DNA from: Dimorphilus gyrociliatus
Taxonomy: Eukaryota; Annelida; Polychaeta; Dinophilidae
DNA length: 64,000 bases
Assembly (NCBI GenBank): GCA_904063045.1
Contig: CAJFCJ010000016.1
Span: 372,001-436,000, forward strand
Reading direction: 5' to 3'
In this document: positions 36,101 to 48,566 of the stretch, in pieces
Position numbering within the stretch: position 1 is the stretch's first letter
How the letters are laid out: every line of letters starts with the position of its first letter
Program-made: the position numbers and the translations under genes
Notes under the pieces: generated by a model
Seen by the model: the letters and a program-made list of their open reading frames with translations, nothing else
Database searches by the model: none
What the model was told of the DNA's origin: nothing

Positions 36101-39100
36101 GCCGATGGAATTAACATTGTACCTAATTTTTTAAAGAGTACAATTTCCCGCGGGTCAAGATATCAATCAGTAGCGCATTTTTTAATTCAACTCTTATCTG
36201 AAAATATTACTTTTGTAATGTTTTTACACACAAAACTCTGTATATATTCGTATTCATAGGGTCTGTGTCTATAAATACATCTATTCTACTGTATTCTGCA
36301 TAACATATATATATATATATACCAATTGTCTCTATGTAGACATAAAAATCTCTATATATAAACAGAGGGAGGGAGGGGGGAGACGCTTATCTCAAACATT
36401 CCCCCAACGTCTCGTTTATTCCATGAAAAACTCCCAGGGTTCTTTTTCCACGAAGCGCGATATAACAACAAATAACATTTGATTGTTTACGACAAAAGGT
36501 ATGTTAGTCTAAAAAAATCGATTACATAGCCAATACAAATTTATAGAGTTGAAAGCCTAGTCATTCGCAACATCAAACGCATAATAAAAAAGGCGCGAAA
36601 AATACAACGCGTAATAATATACTTTGCTGAGGTCACAGGAGAGACAGACTGCCGCATTACTACGCGCAGACAAAATAGTTCCTCATTGACCTCCTTTTAT
36701 CTAGCCACTAACACTGGCATGTCTTTGATAATGGAATCGATAAAAAGTTTAAAACGATCGACCGACCTATTACACAGTAAAAAATGATCACTTCCTTTAA
36801 AGACGTCTAGACGACGTCTTACATAGGCCGTCGTAATAGAAGCTATTTCTAGGTAAATGAACATTTCTTCGAAATGATTACCCCATTTCCCTTTTCTTTA
36901 AGACCGCCTAACAAGATGATTAAATATGGAGACTTGGTTTAATTTACCCTCTCGTAAACAACATTGTGTCTTATCTACTCGTGATATCGGAAGGACAGAT
37001 AAGGGAAGCATGTCGTCATAGCTGAATTAGTCTTTAAATGGGTCTTTGACATTATGCGCGTGTCAATAATTGGTGGAGAGAGTAAGAAAAGATGAAAAAC
37101 GGCACAATAGCTACTAATCACGTGCAATTTAAAGACTGAACTTTACTCGGATATAATTACATAATAGCCTATGACTAAAATATATTTGACGCAATTTATT
37201 AACTTTTTTGCTCTCTACCCCCTTCACGCCTCCGCCCTCATTCAATCATTTCTTTCTTTCTTTTTTTCTTTCTTCTCGCTCTCTCCGTCCCTCCCTTTCT
37301 TTCCCTCTTTGTTTTCTCTCTTTTACACTTTGGTAAACAACATTCTTTTTTTTTTTTTTGTACTTGAAAAATATACTACGAAATATATAAATAAACACAG
37401 ATAATATAAAATATGAATATTCTAAAAATATCAAACTATACACTATATATGTATAATATCCATCTTATATTCTTTATATACACTGTTTTATTTAGATTTC
37501 ACTGTCCGAACATTCTATATTTAACAAATCTTGTATACACGCTAGTTAATTCTTATTGAAAAAAAATTTTTTTATAGCTTATAGGCCTATTTATTGTGAG
37601 GAGGGCGGGGGGGGGGAAGAGAAGGAATGGAAAGAAAGAGAGAGAGAGAGAGAAAAAATAGGATCTTTAAGTAGTTTTTATATTTAAAGAAAAAAAATGC
37701 ACATGTCCCAGGGTAATTTTTTTATAGAGCATCAAGTATAACGGTTCATGCATACATGAAGTTTTCGTGTCCCCCGTAGCCTTTCAGTCTTTGTACACAC
37801 TATTTTATATATATATATATATATAGAGTATGAGACAGAGACAGACAGACAGACAGAGAGCGGAGAATCTAAAAACCCTATTAAATAATCTATTTACTAT
37901 CTCCTTTTGAGGAAACTTACTAATGACTTTTTCTAGACGGTTTACTAGAACTAGAAATTGTTGGTTTCAATATTATATAATGATAATACATTAGATTAAA
38001 TATTAATAATAATAGTAATAATTGATGAAAAGGGTTAGATAGAAGTCAATTTAATCTTTTAATTAAAATGGCTTTATGAGTTAAATTTGATATTAAGCGT
38101 ATAATTTTGTTAATCTTCCCTCAATATGGTAAATACTGGGATTAAAATTAACTTGGAAATTGTTTACAAGTAGCACGAATAGGCCTTTGTTTTGCTAATA
38201 TAGAAAAGGGTTATCATGCGGGTTTTGGTATAATTATAAGTTTAGGAGGGTAATTTTTTCTCATTATGATTGATGATCTTTATGTATTTATATAGTCCAT
38301 ATTTGCTAGATATAGATACATTAAGTATATAGATTGGTTTGAAAAGCAAACATAAACAAGTTGGTGAATAGGGATATATTTACGAAAATTTGTTACAAAT
38401 ATGGACAGTAATAAAAACCAAACCGGATCAGCCCGGCCGCCGTCTAACCTCAGAAATTGTTACATTTGATCGGTGTATACTGAACAGCACACCCCCTTTC
38501 CACATTTTCCTCTCTCTCTCTCTGTCTATGTGTGCTAACCTATTTTTTTTTAATCACCGGAATATATACAGAATCAAAAAAATAAATGAAATGAACAGAC
38601 AGAGGAATGTTACGTTTAATCCTACGAAAAAATTTAAGACTGAGTATCAAAGGGTTTCCCATTCCAGCTTATCGAACCGTTGTTGACCATGTGCAGGCAC
38701 GCTAAGAAATTGTTACAATATAGATAGTAAATGAAGCCCGTTTGACCACGTGTCAGCTACGAAAATTGTTACAATATGTACAACTCTCGTTACTGAATAC
38801 TCTTTAGACGTTTCCCTTCCCCCTATTTTTCTATTATCAAAACGATCTTAATGATTACTAATTACGAAACCATTCAAACAAGAGCGTCACGTTAGATTGT
38901 TAAAATAGTAAGACTAATTTTCCCTACCTTTCTCTTTACTGTAGTATTAGGATCAAATTTGGCTTTAACATCTTCCAAAGCTCTTTCCAGCCGATCTCTC
39001 CTGCCCATTTGTTTGTTCGCTAACATCAGATAGTACCTCCAATTATCCGATTCGAAACCCCAATGGCACGTTTTACTCTCGTTTGGCTTATGAGAATGAC

Positions 39101-39626
39101 TGACAAACTTTTGAGGGGAAAACAATAAATTGCATTCGGTACATTTAATGCATGGGGACGTTTGTGTGTTATATAGTAGTGGATTCAGAATCCCTTTACA
39201 TTTACCAAAACATTCGTGGTATACTTGAAAAGCAAATGGGGAATCCGAATGCGATGATTCCGCCTTCTCAGCATCAGAATGTAATAAATAGCTACATAGT
39301 CTTTCAGCATCAGTTTTCTTTATCAGTCCACAAAGCTTTGGTCGTACGCTTAAAATTTTCTTTTCAATTAAATTTTCCAATTGCGAATCAGTGCAGTCGG
39401 TTAAAATTATATTCAAACTTTCACAGGCTTTTACTACTTGCTCCATTTCAAAGTAGTTTTTAAAAACTTTAGTTAAAAGTTCGGGCATGCAGAGTCTCTT
39501 CTCACCTCCAGTTGAGAAACACGAAACCGTAGTGTTGTCCAATACAGTAAAATCCAATCTGCAGTTTTCGATTTGCGGCTCCGTCTTTTTCCAGCCGGGA
39601 TCATAAAATTTCGGTAATTTTTTCAT
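30117..39626 (-). CDS. SKI: SKI/SnoN family transcriptional co-repressor
   Basis: Nuclear co-repressor of the Ski/Sno family, known to bind SMADs and antagonise TGF-beta/activin signalling. Exons on the minus strand: 39626-38928, 34404-33889, 30943-30836, 30242-30117. All are phase 0 and total 482 aa, shorter than human SKI (728). Residues about 30-118 form the Ski/Sno/Dac homology domain (VSCFSTGGEKRLCMPELL, CGLIKKTDAERLCSYLL). Residues about 130-205 form the SAND-like SMAD4-binding domain with its zinc-binding Cys/His (FQVYHECFGKCKG, CHWGFESDNWRYYL). Exon 2 encodes a Pro/Ser-rich low-complexity region. Exons 3 and 4 encode a helical coiled-coil tail (AEQCCHQMKSQMKAMM, AEQQNIQLQTELARAREQ). 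Introns 1 and 2 are large (about 4.5 and 2.9 kb). SKI versus SKIL cannot be split from sequence alone, but SKOR-type proteins are excluded by the SAND sequence. Confidence 0.94.
30944..33888 (-). other. SKI intron 2 (about 2.9 kb)
   Basis: Purine-rich on the plus strand. Contents: a GATTGATT tandem run (32028-32044), GA-rich tracts (31930-31990, 32650-32720), TATACTG repeats next to a TA run (32997-33024) and a (GGGA)n array (33460-33490). No additional exon was recognised. Confidence 0.65.
33460..33490. repeat. (GGGA)n tetranucleotide repeat with G-quadruplex potential
   Basis: At least six GGGAG-type units in tandem. Four or more GGG runs separated by single A bases meet the usual sequence rule for a G-quadruplex on the plus strand, which is the non-coding orientation relative to SKI. 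Confidence 0.8.
35625..35702. repeat. CT-rich microsatellite
   Basis: (CT)n core flanked by CTGT and CCTC/CCCT variants in SKI intron 1. The tract is almost entirely pyrimidine. Confidence 0.85.
38384..38777. promoter_or_regulatory. Cluster of four GAAA(A)TTGTTACA motifs with E-boxes, candidate enhancer
   Basis: Similar motifs start at 38384, 38453, 38705 and 38761. The last two are embedded in a longer diverged duplication (about 38683-38721 and 38741-38777), each preceded by TTGACCA followed by CATGTG or CACGTG. ATTGTT/AACAAT is the core recognised by Sox HMG proteins, and CACGTG/CATGTG are E-boxes; that is family knowledge. A role as a SKI intronic enhancer is inference. Confidence 0.4.
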
Positions 39627-40753
39627 ATTTAAAAAACCCTTTCAACCTTTTGGTTGATAACTCTCTAAAGATATAATGTTGTCACTCAACGATTCGTAAA
39701 AAAATGCTGTTTTACATGCACTCGTCCATTTCTATGGCGTGTCTGAAGAACCGGCACAATTAGGTTATTACCAAAATGGCCGTTACTCCCTGGATTTTTA
39801 TAAAAATATCTTGTATTTCCTTTAATTTTCAATAATTTTTTTAGATTTTTAATCAAAATTACTATATAAATACAAATTAATTTATATATAGGTCAAATGT
39901 TTTATAAACTTAAAGATTTAACCGCATTATTTGCAAGTTAATAGATTCTTATTTCTTTCATTTTCACAATTATGCACACCTTTGTCAACATATTATTAAA
40001 CAAAGTCACTACTTACTTCTCATATATGATTTAAGGGTGAAAATTATTTCAAATATATATTGTTATTCCAATAATACGTAGGTCACGTGACAACCTTTCG
40101 ACGCCCTTCCATTTTACTCCCCCCGATTATGCAGTAAACAGCGGCATAGACTAACTACAATCCATAGGCGGACCGGTCATTAAGTGCAATTCCTTGTTTT
40201 TTGCTCGATCCGTCACGCTTCCTGATTTCAACTAGGAACTGTCATTAACATGTCGCAATAAATGGCTACTGCCATAAAATTTAGATATTAATCAATTATG
40301 TAAAAGTTTTATTATTTATGTCAAATCCAAAAGTAAAAAGCGAAAATAGTAAGACTATAGAATTGAGCAGTAACATTTGTGAATGTCTAGTTTGCTTCCA
40401 AACCATACAGTTGTCTACATTCAGTTAAGCAAAAGTTTTGATCGTTTGTCTAAAATAATCATTAGGTCGTTAACCTACTTGTTTCTGTTTATCAATGCAG
40501 ATGTCGTTGCAATAGTTAAATTTCAAGTCAACGCCATCTTCCAAATAAGCTCAAATACATTTAATTTAGCAAATACAATATGGTTAATTTATTAGGAAAT
40601 GATGAATTGGTCAATTTATACTGGGCCATTTAGAAAAAAGATTATATGGTGAGAAATGAGAGGAGTGCAAAGGAGGGAGGGGATAGTCGATCCATTAAGA
40701 AGGGGAAGTGGGAAGGGGGAGGGAAGAAAGTTTACGAATTAAGAAAATGTATC

Positions 40754-40770
40754 GAAAGAAAGAAAGAGAG

Positions 40771-40812
<42 letters not shown>

Positions 40813-40895
40813 TGAGTGAGTGAATGAGTGAGTGGGTGAGTGAGAGAGAGAGGACAGAGAGAGAAAGAGAGAAAGAGAGAAAGAGAGAGAGATAT
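40754..40895. repeat. GA/GAAA/GAGT purine microsatellite array
   Basis: Compound repeat of GAAA, GA and GAGT units, nearly all purine on the plus strand. It lies about 1.1-1.3 kb upstream of the SKI start. Confidence 0.9.
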
Positions 40896-42059
40896 ATATA
40901 TAGATAGATAGAAAGAGGGTAAAGGAGTAGTATTTCGTGCAAAGTGCATTTTTTTTCTTGCAGCACCAAACTTTGTACCTAACATCTGTTAGTTGTTTTA
41001 AAACCTACTAGCAATTATTGATTCAAATATACGTTTCACAATGTGTTACTCTTGTACATTCGGTTAGCTTCGGCTCCAGGTGATTATTGGACTTTCAACT
41101 ATATTAATTCTAAACGTTTTTTCAAGGTTTCACTGCTTAGAAATGAAAGTTGTTCATAATCTTCAAAACGTATAGAATATGCGTATCAGCAGTAAAATAG
41201 CTGTATAATATGTATAATATAGAGAGAGGGGAGGAAGTGAGGAAGTATTTCCACATAACATACTTGACTTTCTTCGGCGAACTGTCACAAATTTTCATAA
41301 AAAGAGTCAAATTTTTTTTATGTTCATGATAATTTTTAATAAAAGATTTCCTTTTTAATAAAGAAATGAACCATTCAATATTCAAGTCTTTTCTCCTTAA
41401 AATACTTAAAGGAATGAGGCTAAGTAGCATTATTATTATTGTACAGTTTGGCTATTTTGAATATGCTCTTTGAGAAAATAATGATAACGATCTCCATTGA
41501 GAGACTTTGTCAAAAACATATAAACTATATATATATATATGTATATACAGTATAATCGATATGCAATATGGGAAATCATATGGAACAATTAAAGTAAAAT
41601 CCACTATATAAGGAGGGAGAAAAGCATTGAAAGAGGAATGGGATAAAACAAAGAGTTTCCATTATCCTAAAAGATTTTAACCTAACTGGAATCTTGTTGA
41701 AAGAATTCAGAAAGGATATTTCAAATACAACTTAAATTGTTTAACACCGTACAGATAATTGCGATCAGGTGTACAAATAGGTTGGATTCCTCGAAAAAGG
41801 TTGTCTTATAGGTCTGATGGCCGATCGGCGAATAAGAAAAGCAGTCTAGCTTTTGACCTAAATCTAGCCATAATAATCAACTAATATACACAAGCAAGCA
41901 TTACATTTTCCAAAAACATATCAAAAGCATAATAATATGAATAGATTAATAGAACAAATAGCAATCGAATGATAATTTTTAATTATTGTTTTTCACCATA
42001 ATTCGTCTGTAGCTTGTCTACATTTTCGTGTCTTTACAAAATACCTGTCTGACTTTCTA

Positions 42060-42170
42060 TATATATATGTATATATAGAAAGAGAGAGAGAGAGACAGAG
42101 AGACAGTCAGTGTGTGTATATGTATGTGCGTTTGTGAGTGACTGACTGAGTGAGTGAGAGAGAGAGATCA
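42060..42170. repeat. Compound GA/GT/GAGT microsatellite
   Basis: TATA run, then (GA)n, (GACA), (GT)n and (GAGT)n units in succession. Confidence 0.8.
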
Positions 42171-43302
42171 ATACTAAAATTTTATATACAAGTGTATAAA
42201 AAATAATTAAGGAAAATCTAAGTAATTTCATCCCATATTTTCTCTCTATGATAGAAGTATACAAAAGAGACTTTATTTCTAAAAATAGCTCATTTTTTTA
42301 TTTTCAAATAATAAACTTTATCTGTAAAATCTCAAAGAAAGACTTAAATTACTTGAGAGGGGAAGAGGGAGAGGAGGGAGAGGAGAGAAGGGGGAGGGGG
42401 CGGGGGTGGTGGGTGAGAAAAAACAGGAGAAAAAACTTTTTTTTTAAATCAATAATATTTAAATTTTCGTTCATTAGAATCATTTTCTATTCTACAACCG
42501 TACTTGAAAATAATTGGAATTGTTATTTCTTTCGTTTTTGAAATTAGGCCTAGTTGGTTTTTAATTATGCTTATAAAATATATATATGTATAAATTATAC
42601 TGTATATAAACTAAAAAAGGCTGAATTATTAAGAAAGTGTGACTTTATCACTATCTATGCTTTGTATAGAGCATACTTTTTAAGATTGAAAATATTGTGC
42701 TATTCGATTTACAATAGCCGAGAGAGCTATAGGTTAAAGTTGCGATTAAACGTGAATGGCACTCCTTCTTTCATTCATATGCACATGTTATTCTTCAATG
42801 ATTTATATTTCGACTGAATTTTAATTTTAAATAATGTTTTTCTCTGTATTATTTATCATTTTCTCGGCAGTGCTATTCATTTAAAGGTTAAAAAATTGAT
42901 TTAGAATAAGGAATGTTGAAAATAAATGCTCTTTTTAGACGTAAATAGATTTATTTTTAGAAGTGATATAAAGTGATTTTAATCAACGATATTTATTAGT
43001 ATTATGCAATATTTACTCTAATAGCCATATATTACCTAAGATCTCTTCAAGAGAAGATATTGAAGGAGGAAAGAAAATGGATTAATTGATTAACCAATTA
43101 GTTATTTATAAGTAAATGTTCGCTCCAACAGTCGTTTTTATTTATTTGTTACAACAAAATTATAGTTGATTAGCATACTTTTTTCTTTTTCAAATAACCT
43201 TTAAACTATGTAGCTAATGCTTCGATTAAAGTATTTATCATCTAAGATAAACAAGTTATTTTTTTCTTTAAAAAAAAATTCCTTAGATTTTCAATCCATT
43301 CG

Positions 43303-43384
43303 TTCATCTATCTATCTATCTATCTACCTATCTATCTCCCTTCCTGTCTAACTATCTAACTATCTATCTATCTATCTTTCTGTC
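43303..43384. repeat. (TCTA)n tetranucleotide repeat
   Basis: Imperfect array of about twenty TCTA-type units with CTAC, CCCT and CTAA interruptions. Confidence 0.85.
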
Positions 43385-44473
43385 TACTATTTTTTTATTC
43401 GTCTATATTTCCAGATAGTTTTTTTACATAATTTTCTCGCCTAACTCTCTTTATTCCTTGTTATGTAATTATAAGCCTCTTTTCCTAAATTTCCCATTAA
43501 ATTAAAAGCCTGTTCAGAAGAGTAAAGCGAAACCTGCAATAATTTAATTACATTTAATTAGGCTTGTATGTCCTTGGCAAGCTGTTCACCTGTTGGAAGA
43601 TATACATACATATATATATATAAATATAGTATATATGCATGGGTTGCATTTAATCTATTTAATATATATGCTTTAGTATTCTGCTATTATTAAATTTTAA
43701 AGTGCCTAGGAGTTTTTATTTATTTTCCTGAATAAATGTAGCATAATCAATATGAAAATTAAGATCTTTAAAGTACAAATTAGACAAACGATCAATATCG
43801 GCATATGTTTCCGACTGCTAAGCTTTTTTACTATAGTTTACTATTTACGAACGTTCCCATTAACAATGTACCATATGTTATTGGTAACACAGAACAATTC
43901 GTAATCATCATTCAACGGAAAGTATAACGATATTATCTCTTTCTCCTCTTGCCTTTTGGAAACAAAAAGTGACTTGTTATTAAATAGACTGTATATTATC
44001 TATATGATCTACATGTTAGAAATAGGATTAATCCAGTTAGATTACAATTATATAATAAAGGGAATTTCTACATCTATAGAAATTTTTACCCAACTTTAAG
44101 CTAGTAATTATAAATATATGCCACGTTTTTTTTATATTTAAAATACTTCCTACGGAGATTTGTCCTACTTTGGCGTAAGAGATACCTATAGGACGGTTTT
44201 TTTTTCTTTCATTATTATTATTATTATTGCCATTATTCTTATAACTCCACACGTAATGTACTGATTATATATATATTTTATTTCTTTCATTTTTCAATAT
44301 GTAATACAGTATACATTCATCATTTTAATTTCAATACAACTTGGACAGGGGAGGGAGGAACAATAAATGAAAATAAAGAAAAGAGTTATTCTCCTCTTTG
44401 TTGTTTAATTGGTTCACAATTGGAATGTTTTTTTATTCTATTTTTTTTAATGGCTATAGCATTTCGTAATTTA

Positions 44474-46208
44474 CTATTCGGCATCGAATTGACTGTAAAA
44501 GTTCAACTCCAATTGGACCATGTGATCAAAAATGTTAACCAACTTGGCTGAAGCCTCCTCTCCATGTTCAACAGCTTCTATGATATCACTGATACAGTTC
44601 TTTTCCAACTCACGCAAATTTTCAATACATTTCCGACCCTTTTCCGCTTCCTCTTCGTCGGAACAAGACAATTGTTCCATCAATTTATCGTGACCTTTCC
44701 ATAATTCGTGACGTCTATCAACTCTTTTCCTAAATCTCGGCTTTACTTTTGCTGGATCATCTTTATAAGTTGGAGAGATTGTTAGATTTCCGAATTTTAT
44801 GTTATCAACGAACACGAATGGCTTAAAAAATGATTCTGTAGGTATTGGTGTTGCAGTAAAGAAATGAATAGAATTTTCAGATAAGACAGATACTTGACTT
44901 CCGGCCGACCGAAAACAACCTTCCATACAAATTCCAGATTCCTTATGCCTAAGACCGATTTTTTTATAGATTTTTAATAAAAAGAGAGCAAGAAACCTTC
45001 ATTTTAATATTAAAAAAAGAGCTTAATTGTTTTTTCAAATTTCGAGATTTTAGGCTTATTTTCAGAGTTCAGAGATAAATAAATTCTTTAATTTCGTTAA
45101 AAAAAAACCGGCCTTAGAATATCCATCATTTTAGATACAGTAACGCCATCTACGGATGCTTCTTTCAATAACTTCGTTCCCCATAACTGTCTAGAATTTG
45201 GCTGTCCATCTCCTAGCTCGGTTTCTTCGAATTGAAAACTAAATACTTTGGCAAAATCGAATTCCTCTCCATCGTCCTTATTCCAAAGATTCTTCTCTAT
45301 AGCTATTTCTTTCATGTTTGTGGAATTCAGAGTTATATTCTTTCTGATGGTTAATTGATTGGAAATATTACGGATGCCTTCCTTAATTAACTCGGCTGCC
45401 CAGACATTACCAGCAGTTTCCAACACCCACGCCTCTTTAGGGTCAGCAATTAGGAAACTATTATGATAAGCAAATGAGCTTCCGCCTAATTGTTCGGAAC
45501 AAGGCCCCCCTTGACCGTAACGCTCTAATAAATTTGTAATGACTTCCAATGCCTCTCTAGCCGTTCCACCCCTTTCGAGTCCCAATCTCAATAAGTCCAT
45601 TCCCAGTAGTTTTTCTTGTAAATCTTCCTTACCACCCATATGAGTCCAAACAGCTTCATTCCCGATGGCTACCCCTTTCTCGTTCGCTCCCATTTCTGCA
45701 CCCCATATCCAAGCTGGCTTACTTAAGACAACCGCATAGGTTTTCTCCACTTGTTCAACTTCAATATAGGTGCACTGCACAACGGAATGCGATATTAAAA
45801 TATATTGAAAAACATCGGAAAATGGTAGATAAAGAATAGATTTACAGAGGCAACCGATCTGCTTTATGTAAAAGTGGTATATTGATGGTTTTTCCTCTTT
45901 CAAACAAATAAAGAACTAGGTTAAGTGACAGGAAAGAACAATGATTAAATAATAACAGATGGATTATTTATTTGCATGCTCAATAACAACAGCTAACGCT
46001 AGACGACCCATAATGGAATTTTAAGTGAATTGATTTTGAATTTGCTAAATGATAATACCTTAACTTTGCCACCAGCTGGATTTATTATCGAAGAAATGAA
46101 AATGACCTCTTGAACTTCATCATCCGGTCTATCTGCATTCTTTCCAAATACTACAAAATTGCCACCCGTTGCTGGAGGTAGACTAACGAAAGTGTCACAA
46201 CCAGACAT
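44474..46208 (-). CDS. SCRN: Secernin (peptidase family C69 homologue)
   Basis: Secernins are cytosolic proteins of the C69 dipeptidase family, linked to regulated secretion in mast cells for SCRN1. Exons on the minus strand: 46208-46059, 45774-45109 (end uncertain), 44941-44474 (start uncertain), about 427 aa. Landmarks are MSGCDTFVSLPP with the N-terminal Cys4 at the nucleophile position, VVFGKNADRPDDEVQEV, PAWIWGAEMGANEKGVAIGNEA, LLGMDLLRLGLERG, EAWVLETAGNVWAAE, FTATPIPTESFFKPFVFVD and RRHELWKGHD. The N-terminal MSG precedes Cys, and secernins are thought to expose the Cys by processing. The last junction is awkward: the obvious GT donor gives ILRP|ESGIC, whereas the residue pattern best fits ILRHKESGIC, which would need a non-GT donor. 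Confidence 0.93.
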
Positions 46209-48539
46209 AATTATGACTTTTTCTTATTATCGCTCAATATTTTTCAATTTCTTACTGAAATATGTACATTTTTTGAGGACTTTTATTACATAAATAACCA
46301 ATTCTTGTACTAAATGAAATTCTTTAAATTCGATTACGATTAATTGATATTTACCAGTTAGTGGACAATTTACTGTTGGTCGGAATTATCATAGAGAATG
46401 CAAAACAGTTCGAAGGCAGGAAACGGAATGTACCGTTTCCTGATGAATAATCTTTTTTTTTTAAAATTACCCTATTTAGAGTAAAAAACCTTGATAAATA
46501 GACTTGGAAAGTTATAATTAGGGTGTAATCATTTCTCTTTGTTTCCATACTTTTATGATAAATTAATATATGTCTTAGAAGAAAGGCCAAAAAGACACTT
46601 GAGGTAAGGAGGGAGGGAAGGGGGGGGGGGGAGAGGGAGTGTGTTAGGAGACAGGGAGATAGATAGAAAGAAAATGATAGATAGATGGCGTTCCGAAATA
46701 ACAAACTTTTTTTCCAAAGTTATTATTAAAATCATATTTTTAATGTAATTAAAAAAGAATTTAAATAAATAAATGAATAAGTGCTTAAAATATCAATAAG
46801 TGTTTGCGTTGCTTATATACGTAAATGCAAATTTTTTACAGTATATACAGTATAACTAAAATATAGAATTTGTCTTCTTTTAATTCCAATAGATAGAAGA
46901 TAAATGTACAAATCTATACATTATATAGAAAGGAGCATTTATTATGTAACAATACAAGATGTAATCTATTGAAATTTTTTTTATTATCAGATGTAATATA
47001 AAAATATATTAGTATATATATATATATTTTATGAGATTATTTATTTGCACATCTTTGAATTATCCTATTTTATTGATAATATATTAGAAGAGAGCACACC
47101 TATAATCCATAAATTTTTTTATCTCAAGATCTCTTGAATCCTTTTATACTGCATACATTTCTATTATCGATATAAAACCTTCTTCTTTTCCTTTTTCAGC
47201 CTTTCTAACGTTATTTTTTAATTTTGGAATTGTTTTAAAAATAGTATCATTCTTTTATTGTAGCATCATAAGACATATTATAACATTCACCTCCATTTTT
47301 TTGGTGTTTTATTATATTCTTTTATATTTCTTTCGAACTTTTATTGTCTATTGTTCTTTTTCAAGGTTTCTTTCTATTTTTTTTCATGATTATTTTATAA
47401 ATTCCATACGGTTTCATTATATATATTCTAACAACAAAAACTTGTCATACTGCGTAAGAAAAGGTGGAGCTGGTATTTTTTTAATTATTTCTTTAATTTC
47501 AGTAATTAAAGTTAACTGTACTCTTTTTCTCTGTTAGAGGCTTTTATAAGAAGAGATAGGAGAAAAGGAAATAAACAAAACACGCCCATTAATACCTTCC
47601 CTGAAAATATAATTATTAGTCTATTGTCTTTACCCTCTTTATTTTTTGGTTGCTTGTTTGGATGCAGATGTCACCACTAGCCATTTAAAATTAAGCACAG
47701 AGGTCGCTGACTAAACCAACTTAATCATTCAATTCAGTATAAAAAAGTTTGGTATTAATAAGCTTTTCTAAGAATTAAGCCTGTATAGGCTTATGAAAAG
47801 TGAATTTAATAGAGTTAAGTATCTCACTTGATAAATTTTACTAAAACTAAATGATATATATGAAGGAATTATTATAAAAATTGAACCTAGTTTCGTCAGG
47901 ATATTTATTTTCGTTATTAATCATGCTAATGAATTAAAAAGCGTCGATGAATAAATGATTAGAAAGTAAACAATTACAGACACTACAAAGTGAAAGGTTT
48001 TTGAAAGAGAAAAGTTTTAAACAAACTCGTCAACTTTTTTTTATCAAAAAGAACCTCTTAAAGAAACTTGATTAAGTTAACACTTAGATAAACTAAGACG
48101 GATATAGAGATAGGGAAAGACAGGCGATATATATATATATATGTATATAGATAATAAGCAAATGTTAATAATATACAACTTAATTATATTATTAGTAATA
48201 GTAGTTCATTACATAGTATTGTATAGATATTCAATACCAGTTTATACTAGCTATAAAAAAATTTATTTAAAAAAGAATCAAGATTATTTTTTATGTGTGT
48301 TTTACATTTATTACATTTATATACAATAAAACGATTTAGTAAATATTTTATAACAGTCTCGAGAGTTTTTTTCCCACCGCCCCCTTCCCTCATTATCTAT
48401 TTTTGTTTAGAAGTAAATTTATCGATTTCTTATATGAAACGATCAATCTATTGCCAAAAAAAAAAAAATAAAAAGAAAAATTTCATTTTGCGGTCGATTG
48501 CCCATTTTGCTGTAGTATATCAATTATCTAGTGATATTT

Positions 48540-48566
48540 TTCTTCTTCTTCTTCTTCTTCTTCTTT
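48540..48566. repeat. (CTT)n trinucleotide repeat
   Basis: Perfect TTC/CTT run of about nine units, followed by TTATTATTATT. Confidence 0.85.

Larger units (their letters stand above)
34405..38927 (-). other. SKI intron 1 (about 4.5 kb)
   Basis: Contains (AT)n at 35340-35359, 36304-36321 and 37806-37825, a CT tract at 35625-35702, a poly-T/pyrimidine tract at 37245-37360, GACA repeats at 37838-37860 and a conspicuous cluster of similar AATTGTTAC motifs at 38384-38777. No coding exon was recognised; the 60-codon open stretch at 36077-36259 has no supporting feature. Confidence 0.65.
39627..44473. other. Intergenic region between SKI and secernin
   Basis: About 4.8 kb upstream of SKI and downstream of secernin, both on the minus strand. 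It contains a long GA-rich array (40754-40895), GA/GT repeats (42060-42170), G-rich purine sequence (42355-42420), a TCTA tetranucleotide array (43303-43384) and several AT runs. Long low-complexity open frames here are repeat translations. I see no supported gene; a short coding-like patch at 43441-43533 is treated as a finding only. Confidence 0.55.

Noticed and set aside
36077-36259. 60-codon open frame in SKI intron 1
   Set aside because: Opposite strand to SKI, short, no domain, and compatible with chance.
40695-40985. Ser/Leu-rich open frames on the minus strand
   Set aside because: Direct translations of the GA microsatellite array, open in more than one frame.
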